From positions 1 through 64,000 of the forward strand of contig CAJHZI010000710.1 of the NCBI GenBank assembly GCA_905160935.1: a stretch of DNA of 64,000 nucleotides, in the 5' to 3' direction. The stretch is from Enchytraeus crypticus. Taxonomy: Eukaryota; Annelida; Clitellata; Enchytraeida; Enchytraeidae. Under the pieces are notes generated by a model. The model saw only the letters and a program-made list of their open reading frames with translations. It ran no database searches and was not told where the DNA came from. Shown here in pieces: positions 1-10,280 of the stretch (its first letter is position 1; every line of letters starts with the position of its first letter). A program made the position numbers and the translations under genes.

Positions 1-1195
1 CCCTTTGAGACTTTTCCACTTGATCACAATACATAACTAGTTTAACTTCTCAATCCTCTGCTGGAGTCAACCACAAAGAAATTTACTCATAATAAACGAC
101 TGAATTGAATATTAACTCTCAATAGACATTATTTTTCTCTACGGAATGAAAGCCAATATACTCACATATGAAATATTCAAACGGCCTCCATTTGACGAAC
201 TTGTACAGAGCTGAATAAAAATAGAAACAACATTTCACTGCAAGTATATTCTTTACAAAGCCATCTTGGCTAATAACTTATAAAATCTAGCTTTCTGAGG
301 TGGTTTTCCATTGATGGACATGTGGATTAGTCGGCTTCATTAAACGTGCAGTCTTTTGTTGATATATTCTAAAGATTATACGATTCAACACAGATTAGTA
401 CTAAATAAGTCAAGGCCTAACAAGCAGTTCCAGTACTACCTTAGAGTATATATAGGAAGAGACAAGGTACTATACTAAACGTCCTATTGCCTGCGAAGCC
501 GTTCGGCCATCTTTTGAACCCATCCCCTACATTTTTGGAAAATGTGAATGTTGCATTTCATTTGCAATAAACTATATTCTATTTAATTAAGAAAGTGTCC
601 ATATTATAATTTTATTTGTTAAGTAAATTTCTCGTAATATTATATACTATTACTCTTAACAGTACTACACTCTACTATATTAAACTACACATACCCTCTC
701 CTATGATATTAAAAGGATGTCTGAAGTTAACAGACCATATCTCTTCAATCTTGTGCCTCTACACAGCAAACAACAGAGATCAATTAAGTACAACAGTGAT
801 TAATTCATCCATGACAACAACAAGCACTGCAATACTACAATTACAATTAAATATATACATAGACCTACAAAAATTCAAGAAATCACACTCTAGATACTAA
901 ACAGTTTCATAGTTGAACTATAAGATGTAACTAATTAAACTAAGAAAGATAATCTCAAGCAGAATCTAACAAGAGTGATTCACCCATTGCAACAGCAATA
1001 TACTCAAAATAAGAAATACATCGCAATTCTTACAAGCATAATTTTACTCTCAGTTACATAGATGGTAGTAATTTTATTAGTCTGATTTGCTCTAATGAGA
1101 GAAATGAGAAGAGAGTCCCCATGCTAAGTTTAGTACAGATAACATGGTCATAGAGAATACTTTATAACTCAGAGAATGTTGTTACATGTCGTCAT
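1..1195. other. No gene seen; AT-rich
   Basis: AT-rich sequence presumably inside a TPC1 intron. Around 262-345 there is a fragment resembling the R4 repeat (CTTTCTGAGGTGGTTTTCC). No exon of TPC1 domain II was found. Confidence 0.5.
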
Positions 1196-1201
1196 GAAGG
1201 A

Positions 1202-1347
1202 TGGCTTGAGCCAGTGGCGATGTCGGTAAGATACTCAACCGCGAATCAGTATGAGCAGGGTTCGAATCCCGGGCTTTCCCGTCACTGACAGCGCTTTCGA
1301 GTGAGGAAACTCACGTTATCATTAGCCTTTTTAGCTTAGCTTTTTTT
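1202..1347 (+). mobile_element. SINE-A
   Basis: tRNA-derived SINE: head GCCAGTGGCGATGTCGGTAA, pol III B-box AGGGTTCGAATCCC, and the family tail CGCTTTCGAGTGAGGAAACT. Confidence 0.85.
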
Positions 1348-1349
1348 AA

Positions 1350-2720
1350 ACTGTAAGTTAGCTTGAAATAACAACCTGCCACTTGAGCGCTACAGCATCG
1401 TACACAGACATAAATTCCTGTTCAGACAGTTTTCCTGTACGACTCACGTTGAGTGCTTTGAACGCCAGATACACGTCTCTCTTAGCTACGTGCAAGCATT
1501 TAACACAAAGTTTTATGTGTAAATTAAGTGAGGACCTACAGTAGTATGTTTAATTGTCATTGTGTGCAGATATTTATGCTTGCATATTGTTAATTGTCTC
1601 AGTAATTATACTACATGTTCTGCTAAATTTATCTTGACGCATAATTATGGCCTATACTAAGGATTTTATTGAATCTAATTAATAATAATTAATGCAAATG
1701 TTCGCATTTTTTAACTTCGAAATATAAATGTAAATGTAATAATAATAATATAAATGTAAGTGCCACTTGTGGGCCCTTATTTACGTTCATGCGCTCTAAC
1801 TGCTTATTGTGTATGCCAATTGTGATATGAGTATGATAAATGAATAATAATAATAATAACATACAATATATCTTTAGACTTAAACAAAGAGTCTACTGAC
1901 AGTTGAGTTCAATACAATGTACATAGAAGATAATTTTAGCTCATGCATCTGAATCATATCTCGTTTCTCTTCAAAGTGTTTAGACTAAACTCAGTTGAAT
2001 ATCAATCATATTATAAATAAGAATATGAATGCAGTAGCATCTAGATATTGACGTAGAAAAAGTAAGTTTCACCCAAGAGTGTTTCTAATAGGCGTCAGCA
2101 AAATTGGTAGTGACAGCACTCTAAACTAAATCTCTTTAACTCTTTCCATTGTGATTACATTATTCTTTCTTTAATCTTTAAAGACTATACAGTACAAGTA
2201 TACAGTATAGTCTTTAAAGACCCAACAGATCTGTAAGATACTAGTTGAGGCAGAGAGTTTGACTTTGAGTTTAATACATCTAGGAAACTACAAGCTAAAT
2301 GAAATACATAATAAGAACACATATGAACTGGTTATAATTTGAGCCTTTCATTTATCTACAATACTCATGCCTCAGACTTAAGAAACTCTCTTAGGTGAGA
2401 CTTTTACAAACACGTGTTCAACGGTTCCATGCTAAGCTTAGATAATCAGCAGTAGTCTAAATAAGAAAATATTCAATTGTGAGTCAAGACTCATTTGCCT
2501 GTATCAGGTATAAATTTTGAAATTATTTTAAAAAGTTATTGCCATAACTAATACTAATGATGTTTGAGAAGGTACTTTAGGAAATAATTGGTACTTTAGT
2601 TATATATGCTTACTTTATTTTCTTTATGTTGATTTATGTTGTGTTTTATTTTTATTGTGTTTCTTACTGCCATGTATTTGGTGAACTAAAGATTACATTA
2701 ACCAGTAAGATAAATGTCAA
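1350..2720. other. No gene seen; AT-rich, probably TPC1 intron
   Basis: Short AATAATAAT runs and one hairpin; no open frame with family resemblance on either strand. Confidence 0.5.
2175..2220. repeat. 16-bp inverted repeat
   Basis: TCTTTAAAGACTATAC at 2175 pairs exactly with GTATAGTCTTTAAAGA at 2205; 14-base loop. Confidence 0.9.
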
Positions 2721-2727
2721 TACATAC

Positions 2728-2791
2728 ATAGCCTGGGTCTGAAGAACTTCATACAGCCAGCAAAGTTTCTTGCAGAGACTCTATCAGGATG
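2728..2791 (-). CDS. TPCN1: TPC1 exon 11 (last exon of this gene in the window)
   Basis: 64-base exon, phase 0 in and phase 1 out, encoding residues 365-385 (HPDRVSARNFAGCMKFFRPR then L). It aligns with the inter-domain linker of animal TPC1 (ISYRQFEGLMRFYKPR in vertebrates). The acceptor reads TTGACGCAG and the donor GTATGT. It carries on directly from exon 10. Domain II of the channel must lie beyond the left edge; I found no further exon in 1-2727. Confidence 0.75.
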
Positions 2792-2819
2792 CTGCGTCAA
2801 CAATGCAGTCATGCTAAAC

Positions 2820-3065
2820 ATCATCATTATCATCATCTTCCCATAAATCCAGTTTAACCAGGGTCGGGATATGAATAGACTTTCTCCAATCACGTTTATC
2901 CATTCGTTTAAGTTTTAGTAGCAATTTCTGAAGCCTAGGCGCTCACCAATCGAATGCCCTTTCTGACGTTGGTTAGGATCTAGTTTTTACGTCGCCTCTA
3001 CGACACATGCATATTTACACTGTTGGTCTATTCTTCAAGCAACATGAACACAACATGGGGAAATC
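2820..3065 (-). mobile_element. R5 dispersed repeat
   Basis: About 240 bp shared with 27555-27845, 39110-39245 and 48885-49120 (CTAGGCGCTCACCAA, CCAGTTTAACCAGGGTCGGG). A GATGATGAT microsatellite marks one end. Confidence 0.8.
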
Positions 3066-3362
3066 ATATTAAACATCATAACTTAGGGTAAAACTAATTC
3101 CTCCCTACTGGTACAGATAAGCTAAGAATCGACCATTCTAAAACGGCATTGGCTCATAAAAGTTGACTAAGACGATAAATACATAGCACATATTTAGAAT
3201 GTCCGTAAACAGTCATCAGAAATGATGTAATGTGACAATAAAACGATTGTTTATAGTTTCTCAAATGATATGCACAACTATAAGAATAGCAACAAAGTCC
3301 GAGCTCTAGTTAGCACTTGATGCATATGTCCTTCTGCAGAAGTATTAATGAAAACAAAACAC

Positions 3363-3716
3363 TTACCTAGGCACTAACACACATACAGGCCCACACACAC
3401 ACACGCACCTGTGCACTGACAAGCAGCTGGAAGGCCGATGCACACACACATACACACACACACACACATGCACACACACCTGTGCACTGACAAGCAGCTG
3501 GAAGGAAGATGCACACACACACACACACACAAGCACACACACACACAAGCACACACACACACAAGCACACACACACACAAGCACACACACACACGCACAC
3601 TTGGGCACTGAGAAGCAGCTGGAAGGCCGATGCACACACACGCATATACTCACACACACACACATACACACGCGCACACACCTGTGCACTGACAAGCAGC
3701 TGGAAGGCCGATGCAC
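3363..3716. repeat. CA-rich array carrying copies of TPC1 exon 10 end
   Basis: (CA)n-type repeat with four copies of a 33-35 base block: the last codons of TPC1 exon 10 plus its donor. The extra copies are near 3408-3444, 3480-3513 and 3602-3634. Confidence 0.9.
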
Positions 3717-3798
3717 AAGCTCTACGACGGTGCAGCCAAAGTTTGCGCAGCTTTTGCTTCTCATATTTCATGAACGCACTGTACACCACCGCCAGAAA
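3682..3798 (-). CDS. TPCN1: TPC1 exon 10: end of IS6 and start of cytosolic linker
   Basis: 39 whole codons (residues 326-364), opening FLAVVYSAFMKYEKQKLRKL and ending AFQLLVSAQ, matching the LLLAVVFDTFNDIEKRKFKSL...LLHKRT region of vertebrate TPC1. The acceptor is a TTG-rich tract ending GCAG; the donor is CAG|GTGTGTG. The last 33 or so exon bases and the donor are copied three more times in the CA/GT-rich array immediately downstream (3406-3640), so the true donor is one of four look-alikes. I chose the one contiguous with the exon. Confidence 0.85.
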
Positions 3799-4030
3799 CT
3801 GCAACAACAACAACACGAGTGCTACCATCGTCAATGACAACATAGAGAATCATAGTCAAAAATTGTCATGTACAGACTAAAGCTTTGTCAAGTCATAGAA
3901 AGTCTTTGTCAAAGAAAAGAGATCTCTCGCTTATCTCCGGTTTGTTCAGTAATAAGTCTGCCTATAACTTTAATGAAGGCAACTCTAAAATTATTACTAT
4001 TATTTTAAATTTTACAGCGAACAGTTAACT

Positions 4031-4160
4031 AGTAAAAAAGCTAATATTAACGTCTGTTTTCTCACTCAAAAGCGATGTCAGTGACGGGCGAGCCCAAGAT
4101 TTGAACAACGCACATACTGATAAGCAGTCGAATATAATACCGACATAGCCACTGGCTTCC
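4031..4160 (-). mobile_element. SINE-A
   Basis: Minus-strand copy with AGCGATGTCAGTGACGGGCG and a degraded B-box (CAAGATTTGAACAA). Confidence 0.85.
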
Positions 4161-4179
4161 AATCGTTACATATAGACTA

Positions 4180-4440
4180 ATATAGTTGCATATACTGGGA
4201 ACTGTATTAAGAAATAGGAAGAAGAGTTGGATAGGACACATCCTAAGGTGGGAAGGTCTATTAAAAGAGGTCATAGAAGGTAGAATGGAAGGAAAAAGAG
4301 GCAGGGGCAGGCCGAGATTAGGTATGTTAGATGATTTAAAGACCCACGCATATGTGGAAATGAGGAGGAAAGCGGAAGACAGAGAAGAGTGGCGGTGTTC
4401 TATACCATAAACCTGCCAGTAGGCAGTACATTGCATTTCA
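4180..4440 (+). mobile_element. LINE-C 3' end (ORF2 C-terminus)
   Basis: Encodes WIGHILRWEGLLKEVIEGRM then GKRGRGRPRLGMLDDLK and VEMRRKAEDREEW, a C-terminal block common to animal non-LTR retrotransposon ORF2 proteins. The 3' tail is CCTGCCAGTAGGCAGT. Confidence 0.85.
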
Positions 4441-4479
4441 TTGTATAACATGGTAATGTATTATGCTGCATTCACTGTA

Positions 4480-5022
4480 CTGTAAATACAATGAAGAGTC
4501 ACGCAAAAGATTCATCATTTTATTGTATTGTATTGTATTGCAAATTGTGTTGTAAATACAATGATGCACAATATTCATCATTGTATTATACTGTATTGTA
4601 GTGTATTGCATTATGTTGTACGGTATTGGATTGTATTGTATTGTATGGTATTGTACTGTATTGTAATCTATTGTATTGTGTTATACTCTATTGTACGGTA
4701 CTGTATTGTACTGTACAGTACTGTACTCTACTGTACTGTACTGTGTTGTAAGTACAAAGGTGAGCACGCATAAGATTCATCATTGTACTGTACTGTACTG
4801 AGTTGTAGATACAAAGGTGAGGACGCACAAGGTTCATCATTGTACTCTATTGTACTGTACTGTACTGTACTGAACTGTGTTGTAGATACAAAGATGAGCA
4901 CGCACAAGGTTCATCATTGTACGCTATTGTACTGTACTGTACTCTACTCTACTCTATTGTACTGTACAGTACTGTACTGTGTTGTAGATACAAAGAAGCA
5001 GCACACACAAGGTTCATCATGA
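4480..5022. repeat. Array copying TPC1 exon 9 donor end
   Basis: TATTGTACTG-rich repeat interrupted about every 60-100 bases by GTTGTA-x-ACAAAG...CACAAGGTTCATCAT blocks. On the minus strand that block is the end of exon 9 (ATGATGAAC) and its donor. Copies lie near 4490, 4545, 4750, 4805 and 4885, plus the exon. Confidence 0.85.
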
Positions 5023-5108
5023 GGAAGAGCTCAATGCAGATGTAGACTATGAAGAAGATGGCGATCCATCTGTTCTTAGCATAGGCTGGCATCATCACGT
5101 CAGGAAAA
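5009..5108 (-). CDS. TPCN1: TPC1 exon 9: pore helix, filter I and IS6
   Basis: Encodes residues 293-325: FPDVMMPAYAKNRW then a hydrophobic IS6 ending LFLMMNL. Together with exon 8 it forms TSANFPDVMMPAY, the domain I filter and pore signature of TPC channels (TTANFPDVMMPSY in vertebrates). The acceptor is TTTGTGTAG. The donor GTGTGTGC follows the CTT codon, and this choice restores the family spacing MNL-x-LAVV across to exon 10. The donor end is amplified in the array at 4480-5022. Confidence 0.9.
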
Positions 5109-5129
5109 CTACACAAACAGGTCCATCAA

Positions 5130-5245
5130 CGATTAATAGCCAATTAACGATCAATTAACAGTCATTTAACGATCAATTAACGATCAATTAACAGTCAATC
5201 AACGATCAATTAACAGTCAATTAACGATCAATTAAATGTCAATAT
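5130..5245. repeat. ATCAATTAACAGTCA array
   Basis: About eight short units (AACGATCAATT / AACAGTCAATT) just upstream of the TPC1 exon 9 acceptor. Confidence 0.85.
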
Positions 5246-5346
5246 GATCCCATATCTCAGAACAATATATTGATATATTCAGGCTACTCAATGCTCCGTT
5301 ATTTGCCAAAATTTGTACTTTATATTGATCCTAAGGACTACTAGGG

Positions 5347-5530
5347 CATAACTCATTGGCAAAGTGGTTAGCAAGACGAATATTGTCACAACAGATTGAG
5401 GAGTTTTGGTTTCTAACCCCAGACTAGATCATTATTTAAATAACACCAGCACAACTTAAGGTTGACGTAAGATCATGGACAAAGAACTTGAATTAACACA
5501 AGTTAGGATCTATAGCTCAAGATAACATTA
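5347..5530 (+). mobile_element. SINE-C
   Basis: Good A-box (TGGCAAAGTGGTTAGCA) and B-box (GGTTTCTAACCCC) 55 bases apart; different body from SINE-A and SINE-B. One copy only here. Confidence 0.65.
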
Positions 5531-5553
5531 ATAGCTTCATAGGCTCCACTTAC

Positions 5554-5612
5554 TTTGCACTGGTCATGAGTATAAACATGTTGACAAAACTCATCGTCAA
5601 GTCTTTGAAAAA
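5554..5612 (-). CDS. TPCN1: TPC1 exon 8: pre-pore segment of domain I
   Basis: 59 bases, phase 0 in and 2 out, residues 273-291 plus a split Asn: FFKDLTMSFVNMFILMTSA. It corresponds to YFSTLENSIVSLFVLLTTA of vertebrate TPC1. Acceptor TTGTTGCAG and donor GTAAGT are both strong. Too short for an ordinary ORF search; found by walking the family alignment. Confidence 0.88.
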
Positions 5613-5640
5613 CTGCAACAAAAATACAACAGAAACAAAA

Positions 5641-5768
5641 TTAATATCACAAGATTAATATCACAAGATTAATATCACAAGATTAATATCACAAGATTAA
5701 TATCACAAGATTAATATCGCAGATTAATATCACAAGATTAATATCACAAGATTAATATCACAAGATTA
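5641..5768. repeat. 15-bp array
   Basis: Nine copies of AGATTAATATCACAA, 30 bases upstream of the TPC1 exon 8 acceptor. Confidence 0.95.
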
Positions 5769-5944
5769 GGCAGAAATTCAAATTACATAAAATAAGATAT
5801 ACAAGCTAAATTAGGAGGAGCTGCATATATTTATTTTATTTAGTTATTATTAAATCAATTCAGACATGTTCGACGAATTTAATGAATTTAAAAAATATAA
5901 AAGTCCTAGCGAATAAAAGTAATTAATGAAAAAATGAATTGAGT

Positions 5945-5976
<32 letters not shown>

Positions 5977-6134
5977 ACTATGTTTATTTTTTTAAACACT
6001 CAAATATGAAATAATACACACTAGGCCGTCAAAGAGGTTATAAAAGCCTATCTAGTTGATCACCCATCATGCATACAAAAAAATTCATAATAAAAAAATT
6101 TGCAAACTAAAAATGAAAAATGAACATCTATCTT

Positions 6135-6406
6135 GGTGAAATGAATTCACATTACGTTTCAGTGAATAAAAGTATGAATGAAATGAATTCACATTACGTT
6201 TCAGTGAATAAAAGTATGAATGAAATGAATTCACATTACGTTTCAGTGAATAAAAGTATGAATGAAATGAATTCACTTTACGTTTCAGTGAATAAAAGTA
6301 TGAATGAAATGAATTCACATTACGTTTCAGTGAATAAAAGTATGAATGAAATGAATTCACATTACGTTTCAGTGAATAAAAGTATGAATGAAATGAATTC
6401 ACTTAC
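6135..6406. repeat. 42-bp array starting at TPC1 exon 7 donor
   Basis: About six and a half units containing AATGAATTCACATTACGTTT. On the minus strand each unit carries GTAATGTGAATTCA, a copy of the exon 7 donor region GTAAGTGAATTCA. The 42-bp unit keeps frames open on both strands; I regard these ORFs as by-products. Confidence 0.95.
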
Positions 6407-6441
6407 TAAATTGTCTGGGTCACCAGAGAACAAATAGAAAC
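6407..6441 (-). CDS. TPCN1: TPC1 exon 7: 35-base exon after IS5
   Basis: Micro-sized exon encoding GFYLFSGDPDNL (residues 261-272, first codon shared with exon 6). It aligns with GFYLFSPNPSDP of vertebrate TPC1. The acceptor is GTGTTGTAG and the donor GTAAGTG, and the phase fits both neighbours. The array at 6120-6406 starts exactly at this donor. Confidence 0.85.
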
Positions 6442-6734
6442 CTACAACACAAGCACAAGTGATCTATTAGCTAACTACTCAATCAATACACAGAAGGATA
6501 AAATTTCTGTAAAACTCAGAACAGAAACAATTTCATTTAACTAGAAATCTACAGGACTGTTGTGATCTACAACACGTAGGCTGAAAACATCATCTGTCAG
6601 AAGGTCTTTCACTCCGCAAATGTTCTGTAGTAGTCAACCGATCAAGGAAGGAATGGAATATTTAATTAATACGAGTTACGCTAGTTAGATAGGAGTTAAG
6701 AGACTCTGGCAGGCATTGACAGGCTGTAGGAGAA

Positions 6735-6975
6735 TGTCTAAATAGTGTAAGGGTAAATGTCAGGAAGTTTTAAATGACAAATCCTGAGGTGAATTGAACC
6801 CTCGTGGGTTCGAATCCCGGTCGCGTTGATCTGAGAGTAAAATCTCGGACATTCACTGGACTGATTACACGGAAAATGGTCTAAATTGCCTAACGGATTA
6901 AACATATGGTTTTAAAAGTGATAAATATCAACATAGTTGATCATTCACTATAATGCGTGTTTACTTTTACTATTT
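6735..6975 (+). mobile_element. SINE-B, 5' degraded
   Basis: Shares the body with 14762 and 17168 (GTGGGTTCGAATCCC B-box; GAGTAAAATCTCGGACATTC; GTTGATCATT...CACTATAATG). Confidence 0.85.
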
Positions 6976-7327
6976 TAGGAGTTACAGACTTGGTTCTGAT
7001 TGACTTGACAGAACATCAAATCAAAATCTATCAGTTGCTTTGTTTCAAAACCCTAATTAGAGAGATGATTTCTTTCTCAGTCAATTGTTCAATCGATCAA
7101 TAACTAAAATCAATCAATCAGGGTTTTCAGACAGATCTTTTAACAATGACTCAGAAGTAATATATATACTGGACAGAATTGTCACGTAATCGACATCTGA
7201 CGTGCTAAATAGCAAATATTACTATGATTGCTATCAAAGCTGTTATTACTAATAATAGTTTTGATAGTTGACACGTTTATGATCTATAGATTATTATAAG
7301 CAGTCAAAGAAGAGAAACAACAGATAC

Positions 7328-7416
7328 CTAGCATGGAGAAGAGTAGAATAAAGAACATGAGTAGCACCAGCATGTCTAGCATAGGAGGAAGAGACTGTAT
7401 CATCTGTCGTATAAAC
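7328..7416 (-). CDS. TPCN1: TPC1 exon 6: IS4-S5 linker and IS5
   Basis: Residues 232-260, reading FIRQMIQSLPPMLDMLVLLM then FFILLFSML. It matches [20 protein letters not shown] of vertebrate TPC1. Acceptor GTGTAG|G completes the split Arg of exon 5; the donor is CTAG|GTATCT. The first 58 or so bases are duplicated upstream at 7503-7559 within CA-rich repeats; the duplicate has lost the frame, so I treat it as a decayed copy. Confidence 0.88.
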
Positions 7417-7680
7417 CTACACATGCAAACACACATACATGCACATATACACATAAACATACACATACACATACATACACACACATACATGCACACACAC
7501 ATGAGTAGCACCAGCATGTCTAGCATTGGCGGCAGTGACTATCATCTGTCGTATAAAACTACTCATACAAACACACATACATACACAGACACACATACAC
7601 ACACACATACATATCACACACACACACAGATATACATGCACACACATACATACACATACAAACACACACACACAAACATA
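7417..7680. repeat. CA-rich array with decayed TPC1 exon 6 copy
   Basis: ACACAT/ACATAC-type repeats on both sides of a second copy (7503-7559) of the first 58 or so bases of exon 6. The copy differs by several substitutions and short indels that shift the frame. Confidence 0.9.
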
Positions 7681-7897
7681 CTAAAGAGCTCATATTAATG
7701 CACACAATAAATCTTTAAATATTAATATTTTGCAAACATCACTCAATTCATAATCAACAGAGAATACCTACATAATGTCTTCAATAAGAAATTGCTTAGT
7801 ACATATTCTAAACTGACCTCATGTACTATTTACATATCAACCAGTGCTGACCCAGTTTAGCTTAACCACGTTTAGAATCAATCAATTAATAGCCAAC

Positions 7898-8028
7898 CTT
7901 CTTGCCCCACGACAGTAGTATGTGTCGAGAACAAAGAACGGTCGTAGAGCCCTCGTTATCCTGATGTGATTGGTCTGCCGACTAATAACCACTATGGCTT
8001 CCACGAACATTATCACCAGGATCATAAG
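7898..8028 (-). CDS. TPCN1: TPC1 exon 5: IS3 and the voltage-sensor helix IS4
   Basis: Residues 188-230: LMILVIMFVEAIVVISRQTN, then HIRITRALRPFFVLDTYYC with the spaced arginines of S4. Vertebrate TPC1 has FVEAIVVLVRQMSHVRVTRALR at this place. The acceptor is TTGTTGTTACAG. The first 40 or so exon bases plus the acceptor are tandemly copied about 12 times between 8029 and 8830. The donor is AAG|GTTGGC, somewhat weak. Confidence 0.88.
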
Positions 8029-8830
8029 CTGTAACAACAACAACATATCAAGTGTTACCACTATGACTTCTATGAACATTATCACCAGGATCATAAGCTG
8101 TGACAACAACATATCAAGTGTTACCACTATGACTTCTATGAACATTATCACCAGGATCATAAGCTGTGACAACAACAACATATCAAGCGTTACCACTATG
8201 CCTTCTATGAACATTATCACCAGGCTCATAAGCTGTGACAACAACAACATATCAAGCGTTACACCTAGGATCATAAGCTGTGACAACAACAAATATCAAG
8301 TGTTACCACTATGACTTCTATGAACATTATCACACAGGAGCTGTGACAACAAAACATATCAAGGTTACCACTAGGACTTCTATGAACATTATCACCAGGA
8401 TCATAACATATCAGGTTACCACTTATGCTTCTACAAATCACCACGAATAAGCACAACACAACATATCAAGTGTTACCACTATGACTTCTATGAACATTAT
8501 CACCAGGATCATAAGCTGTGACAACAACAACAGATCAAGTGTTACCACTATGACTTCTATGAACATTATCACCAGGATCATAAGCTGTGACAACAACATA
8601 TCAAGTGTTACCACTATGACTTCTATGAACATTATCACCAGGATCATAAGCTGTGACAACAACAACATATCAAGTGTTACCACTATGACTTCTATGAACA
8701 TTATCACTAGTATCATACGCTACAACAACAACAACAACAACATATCTATAGTTTTCACTGTGACTTCTAGGAACATTATCACTAGAATCATAAGCTACAA
8801 CAACAACAACGAATCGATTGTTACCATTAT
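8029..8830. repeat. 69/66-bp array of TPC1 exon 5 acceptor plus exon start
   Basis: About 12 units, each carrying on the minus strand a TTGTTGTCACAG acceptor and about 40 bases of exon 5 (LMILVIMFIEVIVV), then a short intron-like spacer. Units of 69 or 66 bases keep the frame. A degenerate segment at 8255-8460 interrupts the open stretch. Confidence 0.95.
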
Positions 8831-9149
8831 ATGATCTTTATTCACCAGAATACATGGCAGTATGAACAGAACAGAAATAATTCAGAATAGAAATATAGGC
8901 TTATAGTAAATAATTTATAGATTTGTTCGGAGAGTAATATTAATAATTACTATTATTATTATTTTAGAAATATATAAAAATGCATGCATAATATTACATG
9001 TGCAATAAAATCAATATGATCTTTATTCAACAGAATACATGGCAGTATAAACAGAACAAGAAGTGCAGAATAATGAGCGAACCGAATAACAGAAACTACA
9101 GATTAACTATGACTATGGCTAAAGTTCTATGAACATAAAGTTTATATCA

Positions 9150-9250
9150 GGCAGTTCCATGTTATATAACGCCTCCACTCATCTCTGTCAACCACTTTCC
9201 TCTTCTTGTCCACATACGAGTGGGACTTTAAATCAGTTGGTAAAACTTTT
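9150..9250 (-). mobile_element. LINE-C 3' fragment
   Basis: Short reverse-strand fragment matching the 3' coding end of LINE-C (ATATAACGCCTCCACTC, ATACGAGTGGGACTTTAAAT). Confidence 0.7.
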
Positions 9251-9364
9251 CATGTAACTTATATAGTAGAAACAGGTGCATATTCTTCACATTTAAACAG
9301 CAGCACGTCATCACACTTAGTGGTATTAATGCAAATATCTTGAAATAGAATAATTAAATTTAAT

Positions 9365-9560
9365 TCAACAAAAATTAATGAACAATATTATTATTAATAT
9401 AATAATAATAAATAATAATAATATTATTAATATTATTATAATAATTAATAATAATAATATTATTAATATTATTATAATAATAAATAATAATATTATTAAT
9501 ATTATTGTAAAAATAAATAATAATAATATTATTAATATTATTATTACATAATATTATTGA
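9365..9560. repeat. AATAATATTATT palindromic array
   Basis: Pure A/T repeat whose units are themselves palindromic; lies in TPC1 intron 4. Confidence 0.9.
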
Positions 9561-9600
9561 AATAGCAGCTTATTGGAATCGTCAGTAACTTCTTACACAC

Positions 9601-9714
9601 CTTAATCATGGTTCTAATGTGTCGTAGGAATAGTCTCACACCCAGCCATCGTAGCCTCAGCATCAGCTCTATAGCTATCGTTGTGAGAAATAGTAACTCC
9701 AACGAAGCATGCAC
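9601..9714 (-). CDS. TPCN1: TPC1 exon 4: IS2 segment
   Basis: 38 whole codons (residues 150-187) containing VHASLELLFLTTIAIELMLR and LRWLGVRLFLRHIRTMIK. It aligns without gaps to vertebrate TPC1 (YVHATLELF ... LRWLGLHTFIRHKRTMVK). Acceptor TTTGACGCAG, donor AAG|GTGTGTAAG. The exon is unusually clean: no array touches either end, although an AT-palindromic repeat lies 40 bases past the donor. Confidence 0.9.
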
Positions 9715-9821
9715 CTGCGTCAAACAAATTACGTCGTCCATGATGACATAGATCTATGAAATATGTCCACAGTTCAATGCCAATAGTTCAGTTCCACTAC
9801 AGCAATAATAGTAATAATAAT

Positions 9822-9885
9822 ACTAAAGGTTTAACGTCCGTTTCCTCATCCAGGGATGGTGTCAGTGACATTTGGGTACAATATA
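9822..9885 (-). mobile_element. LINE-A 3' tail fragment
   Basis: AACGTCCGTTTCCTCATCCA then GGATGGTGTCAGTGAC, reverse of the LINE-A terminus seen intact at 58500-58555. Confidence 0.65.
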
Positions 9886-9902
9886 CCCATTATATGACTA
9901 AA

Positions 9903-10020
9903 AGCTGGTAAAGCTAAGATTAGTGTCAGTTTCCATACTCAAAAGTGATATCAGTTACAGGCAAGCCCAGGATTTGAACCCTGCACCATCTGATCCGTGG
10001 TTGAATATCTTACTAGATGT
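9903..10020 (-). mobile_element. SINE-A
   Basis: Minus-strand copy (GCCCAGGATTTGAACCCTGC). Confidence 0.85.
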
Positions 10021-10104
10021 ACTGATTTACTATACATCTCACTGATCAGGTTGTTAGACCGGCTCATCAGTAGAAAAGTGGAGTTGTAAGGCCAATGTTA
10101 ATTT

Positions 10105-10280
10105 AGTCAATTAGTTAGTTAATTAGTTAGTTAGTTATTTAGTTAGTTAATTAGTTAGTTAGTTATTTAATTAGTTAGTTAGTTAGTTAGTTAATTAGTT
10201 AGTTAATTAGTTAGTTAGTTATTTAATTAGTTAGTTAGTTAGTTAATTAGTTAGTTAGTTAGTTAATTAGTTAGTTAGTT
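10105..10280. repeat. TTAG array
   Basis: (TTAGTTAGTTAA)n, next to the exon 3 donor array. Confidence 0.95.

Noticed and set aside
1202-1347. Functional tRNA genes at B-box matches
   Set aside because: No cloverleaf can be closed, and the same sequence with a shared tail occurs about 17 times; these are SINEs.
1-2727. TPC1 domain II exons
   Set aside because: No frame resembling the second channel domain (for example its NNWYIIMEG filter region) was found; presumed to lie left of the window.
4186-4410. Plus-strand ORF inside TPC1 as an antisense gene
   Set aside because: LINE ORF2 C-terminus (RGRPRLGMLDDLK...); another copy is at 59865-60065.
6085-6437. 105-residue ORFs on both strands
   Set aside because: Both are read from the 42-bp array (unit divisible by three); the only real coding part is the 35-base TPC1 exon 7.
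10105-10280. Telomere-like (TTAG)n as an interstitial telomere
   Set aside because: The unit is TTAGTTAGTTAA rather than TTAGGG or TTAGG; a simple repeat next to TPC1 exon 3.
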